From an uncultured beta proteobacterium (lineage in GTDB: Bacteria > Pseudomonadota > Gammaproteobacteria > Burkholderiales > SG8-41): a stretch of 32,547 nt of DNA. The position numbers and the translations under genes are program-made. Of the stretch, positions 31,756-32,547 are shown in pieces (the stretch's first letter is position 1; each line of letters begins with the position of its first letter). The notes under the pieces were generated by a model. The model worked only from the letters and a program-made list of their open reading frames with translations, was not told where the DNA came from and searched no databases. Location of the stretch: the NCBI GenBank assembly GCA_902825845.1, contig CADECM010000072.1, forward strand, positions 1 to 32,547. Direction: 5' to 3'.

Positions 31756-32119
31756 GACACGCTCCTCGTTTGTAGTATCGATGGCGTGCAAAGTGTGCCT
31801 GCAGAAAATCGCCGCGGCCATACCCTCGACGGGCTATCCACAAGGATATAGAGGCCGCGGTACGGCTCCGCACACACGCCACCGTGGCGCATCCGGTGCA
31901 TTGGCGGCAAGCAACAGCGGAGATTGCCGGATTGCCGTCAGTGATGGCGCGCGCTTGCCGGCGGCGGCCGGGCGCATGCGTGCGGCTTGCAGTGTCGCGG
32001 GCCTTGAGCAGCAAATTGAACAGCGCGCCCGTCTCGCGCTCGATGCGGGTAATCAATTTCCCGCCGTTCACGCCATGCAACAACGCGCGGGGCAGCAAAA
32101 CAACGCCGGCAAGCAGCCG
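31756..32119. other. Intergenic region Bug gene / EF-G gene
   Basis: No intact gene is seen in 364 bases. The left part should hold the leftward promoter of the Bug gene, though no clear hexamers were found. The right end contains the decayed lipoprotein fragment at 32072-32113, six bases before the EF-G stop codon. Confidence 0.5.
32072..32113 (+). pseudogene. Fragment of the small lipoprotein gene (right copy of the direct repeat)
   Basis: 39 of 42 bases match the 3' end of the small lipoprotein gene. In the original reading frame it gives AMQQRAGQQNNAGK against AIQQRAEQQSNAGK. All three differences change the amino acid, and the stop TAG has become CAG. No signal peptide or start is found upstream, so it is a non-coding remnant. 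Confidence 0.65.
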
Positions 32120-32547
32120 CTATGCCTCGTCGGCGCGAGCAGTCTTCGCGTGCTGGTCGGTGAGCTGCTTTTGCAGCGTGGCGGACACCGGTTCGTAGTG
32201 CGATAACTCGATCGAAAACGAGCCCTGGCCGGCGGTGAGCGATTTCAGCCGCGTCTGAAAGTCGGTGAGTTCGGCGAGCGGCGCGTGGCCCTTGATCGAC
32301 AGCATGCCGGCGGCGAGCGTGTCGGTGCCGGAAACCTGTCCGCGCCGCGCGGCGATATCGCCGGTCACGCTGCCCATGTTGGCGCCGGGCGCGGCAATGT
32401 CGACGTTGACGATGGGTTCGAGGATGATCGGCCGTGCCTTGCCGATTGCATCCATGAAGGCGCGCCGGCCGGCGGCGATGAATGCGACTTCCTTGGAATC
32501 CACCGGGTGGTGCTTGCCGTCGTAGACGATGACGCGCACGTCGTGCA
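32120..32547 (-). CDS. Elongation factor G-like GTPase, C-terminal part (window edge)
   Basis: Only the last 142 codons are in the window. VRVIVYDGKHHPVDSKEVAF, then GRRAFMDAI, PIILEPIVNVDI, GSVTGDIAARRGQV and FSIELSHYEPV are domains IV-V of elongation factor G. The wording 'DGKHHPVDSKEVAF' with a 'SHYEPV' end fits the second EF-G type (often called FusA2 or EF-G-like) rather than the canonical translocase encoded in the str operon. The sequence here lacks the GTPase domain, which lies beyond the window. The C-terminal tail HAKTARADEA is acidic and short. Confidence 0.85.
   Translation of the reverse strand, partial: HDVRVIVYDGKHHPVDSKEVAFIAAGRRAFMDAIGKARPIILEPIVNVDIAAPGANMGSVTGDIAARRGQVSGTDTLAAGMLSIKGHAPLAELTDFQTRLKSLTAGQGSFSIELSHYEPVSATLQKQLTDQHAKTARADEA

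Noticed and set aside
32072..32113. Insertion-sequence end or transposase target repeat
   Set aside because: The repeated 42 bases are the coding end of a lipoprotein gene, without inverted terminal repeats or a transposase gene nearby.

Overview
The window looks like a chromosomal segment of a GC-rich betaproteobacterium, probably of the Burkholderiales or Nitrosomonadales type. The evidence is the gene content: an rplU-rpmA-obgE-proB cluster next to a CNP1-like gene, ispB, a tRNA-Pro and pilSR; NrdA with two ATP-cones; an Ala/Lys-rich histone H1-like protein; and a Bug-type (TctC) periplasmic receptor. Several promoters carry TAGAAT as the -10 box. No phage, insertion sequence, CRISPR array or plasmid gene was seen.

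Layout. 1-2862: proS (minus, its 3' end outside the window), a spermidine-synthase-like gene and rppH. 2863-5587: a redox module of a rubredoxin-less rubrerythrin, a GlpC/HdrD-like two-cluster Fe-S protein and a DUF3501 protein, behind a strong sigma70-type promoter whose -35 box lies inside nested palindromes. 5614-9154: a CNP1-like exported protein facing the minus-strand rplU-rpmA-obgE-proB operon, which has a strong promoter and an internal terminator. 9296-14460: ispB, tRNA-Pro(CGG), a PP0621-type membrane protein, pilS-pilR and ampD. 14461-19412: a 590-base intergenic region with hairpins, a promoter and two phased NrdR-like boxes, then nrdA, nrdB and a terminator. 19464-21467: a DUF2442 protein, the histone H1-like protein, a 590-base gene-free stretch and fthC.

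From about 21.6 kb the content becomes more accessory: a low-specificity threonine aldolase; a small conserved protein; a minus-strand set of TauD-like dioxygenase, CDGSH Fe-S protein, oxaloacetate-decarboxylase-like enzyme, an unknown protein and a class II aldolase; a DUF1080 lipoprotein; a GGDEF diguanylate cyclase with an intact I-site; an SGNH hydrolase; a small lipoprotein; a Bug receptor; and the C-terminal part of an EF-G paralogue.

The most unusual signal is a dispersed AT-rich element with core TAAGTATnTGTTTTTA. It occurs in at least four clear copies and one diverged copy, two of which (5585 and 25645) share 26 identical bases. Most copies lie on the coding strand just before a start codon. 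The Bug gene is also flanked by a 42-base direct repeat made of the 3' end of the small lipoprotein gene. Functions are assigned from recognised motifs and remembered family features only; no database search was run.
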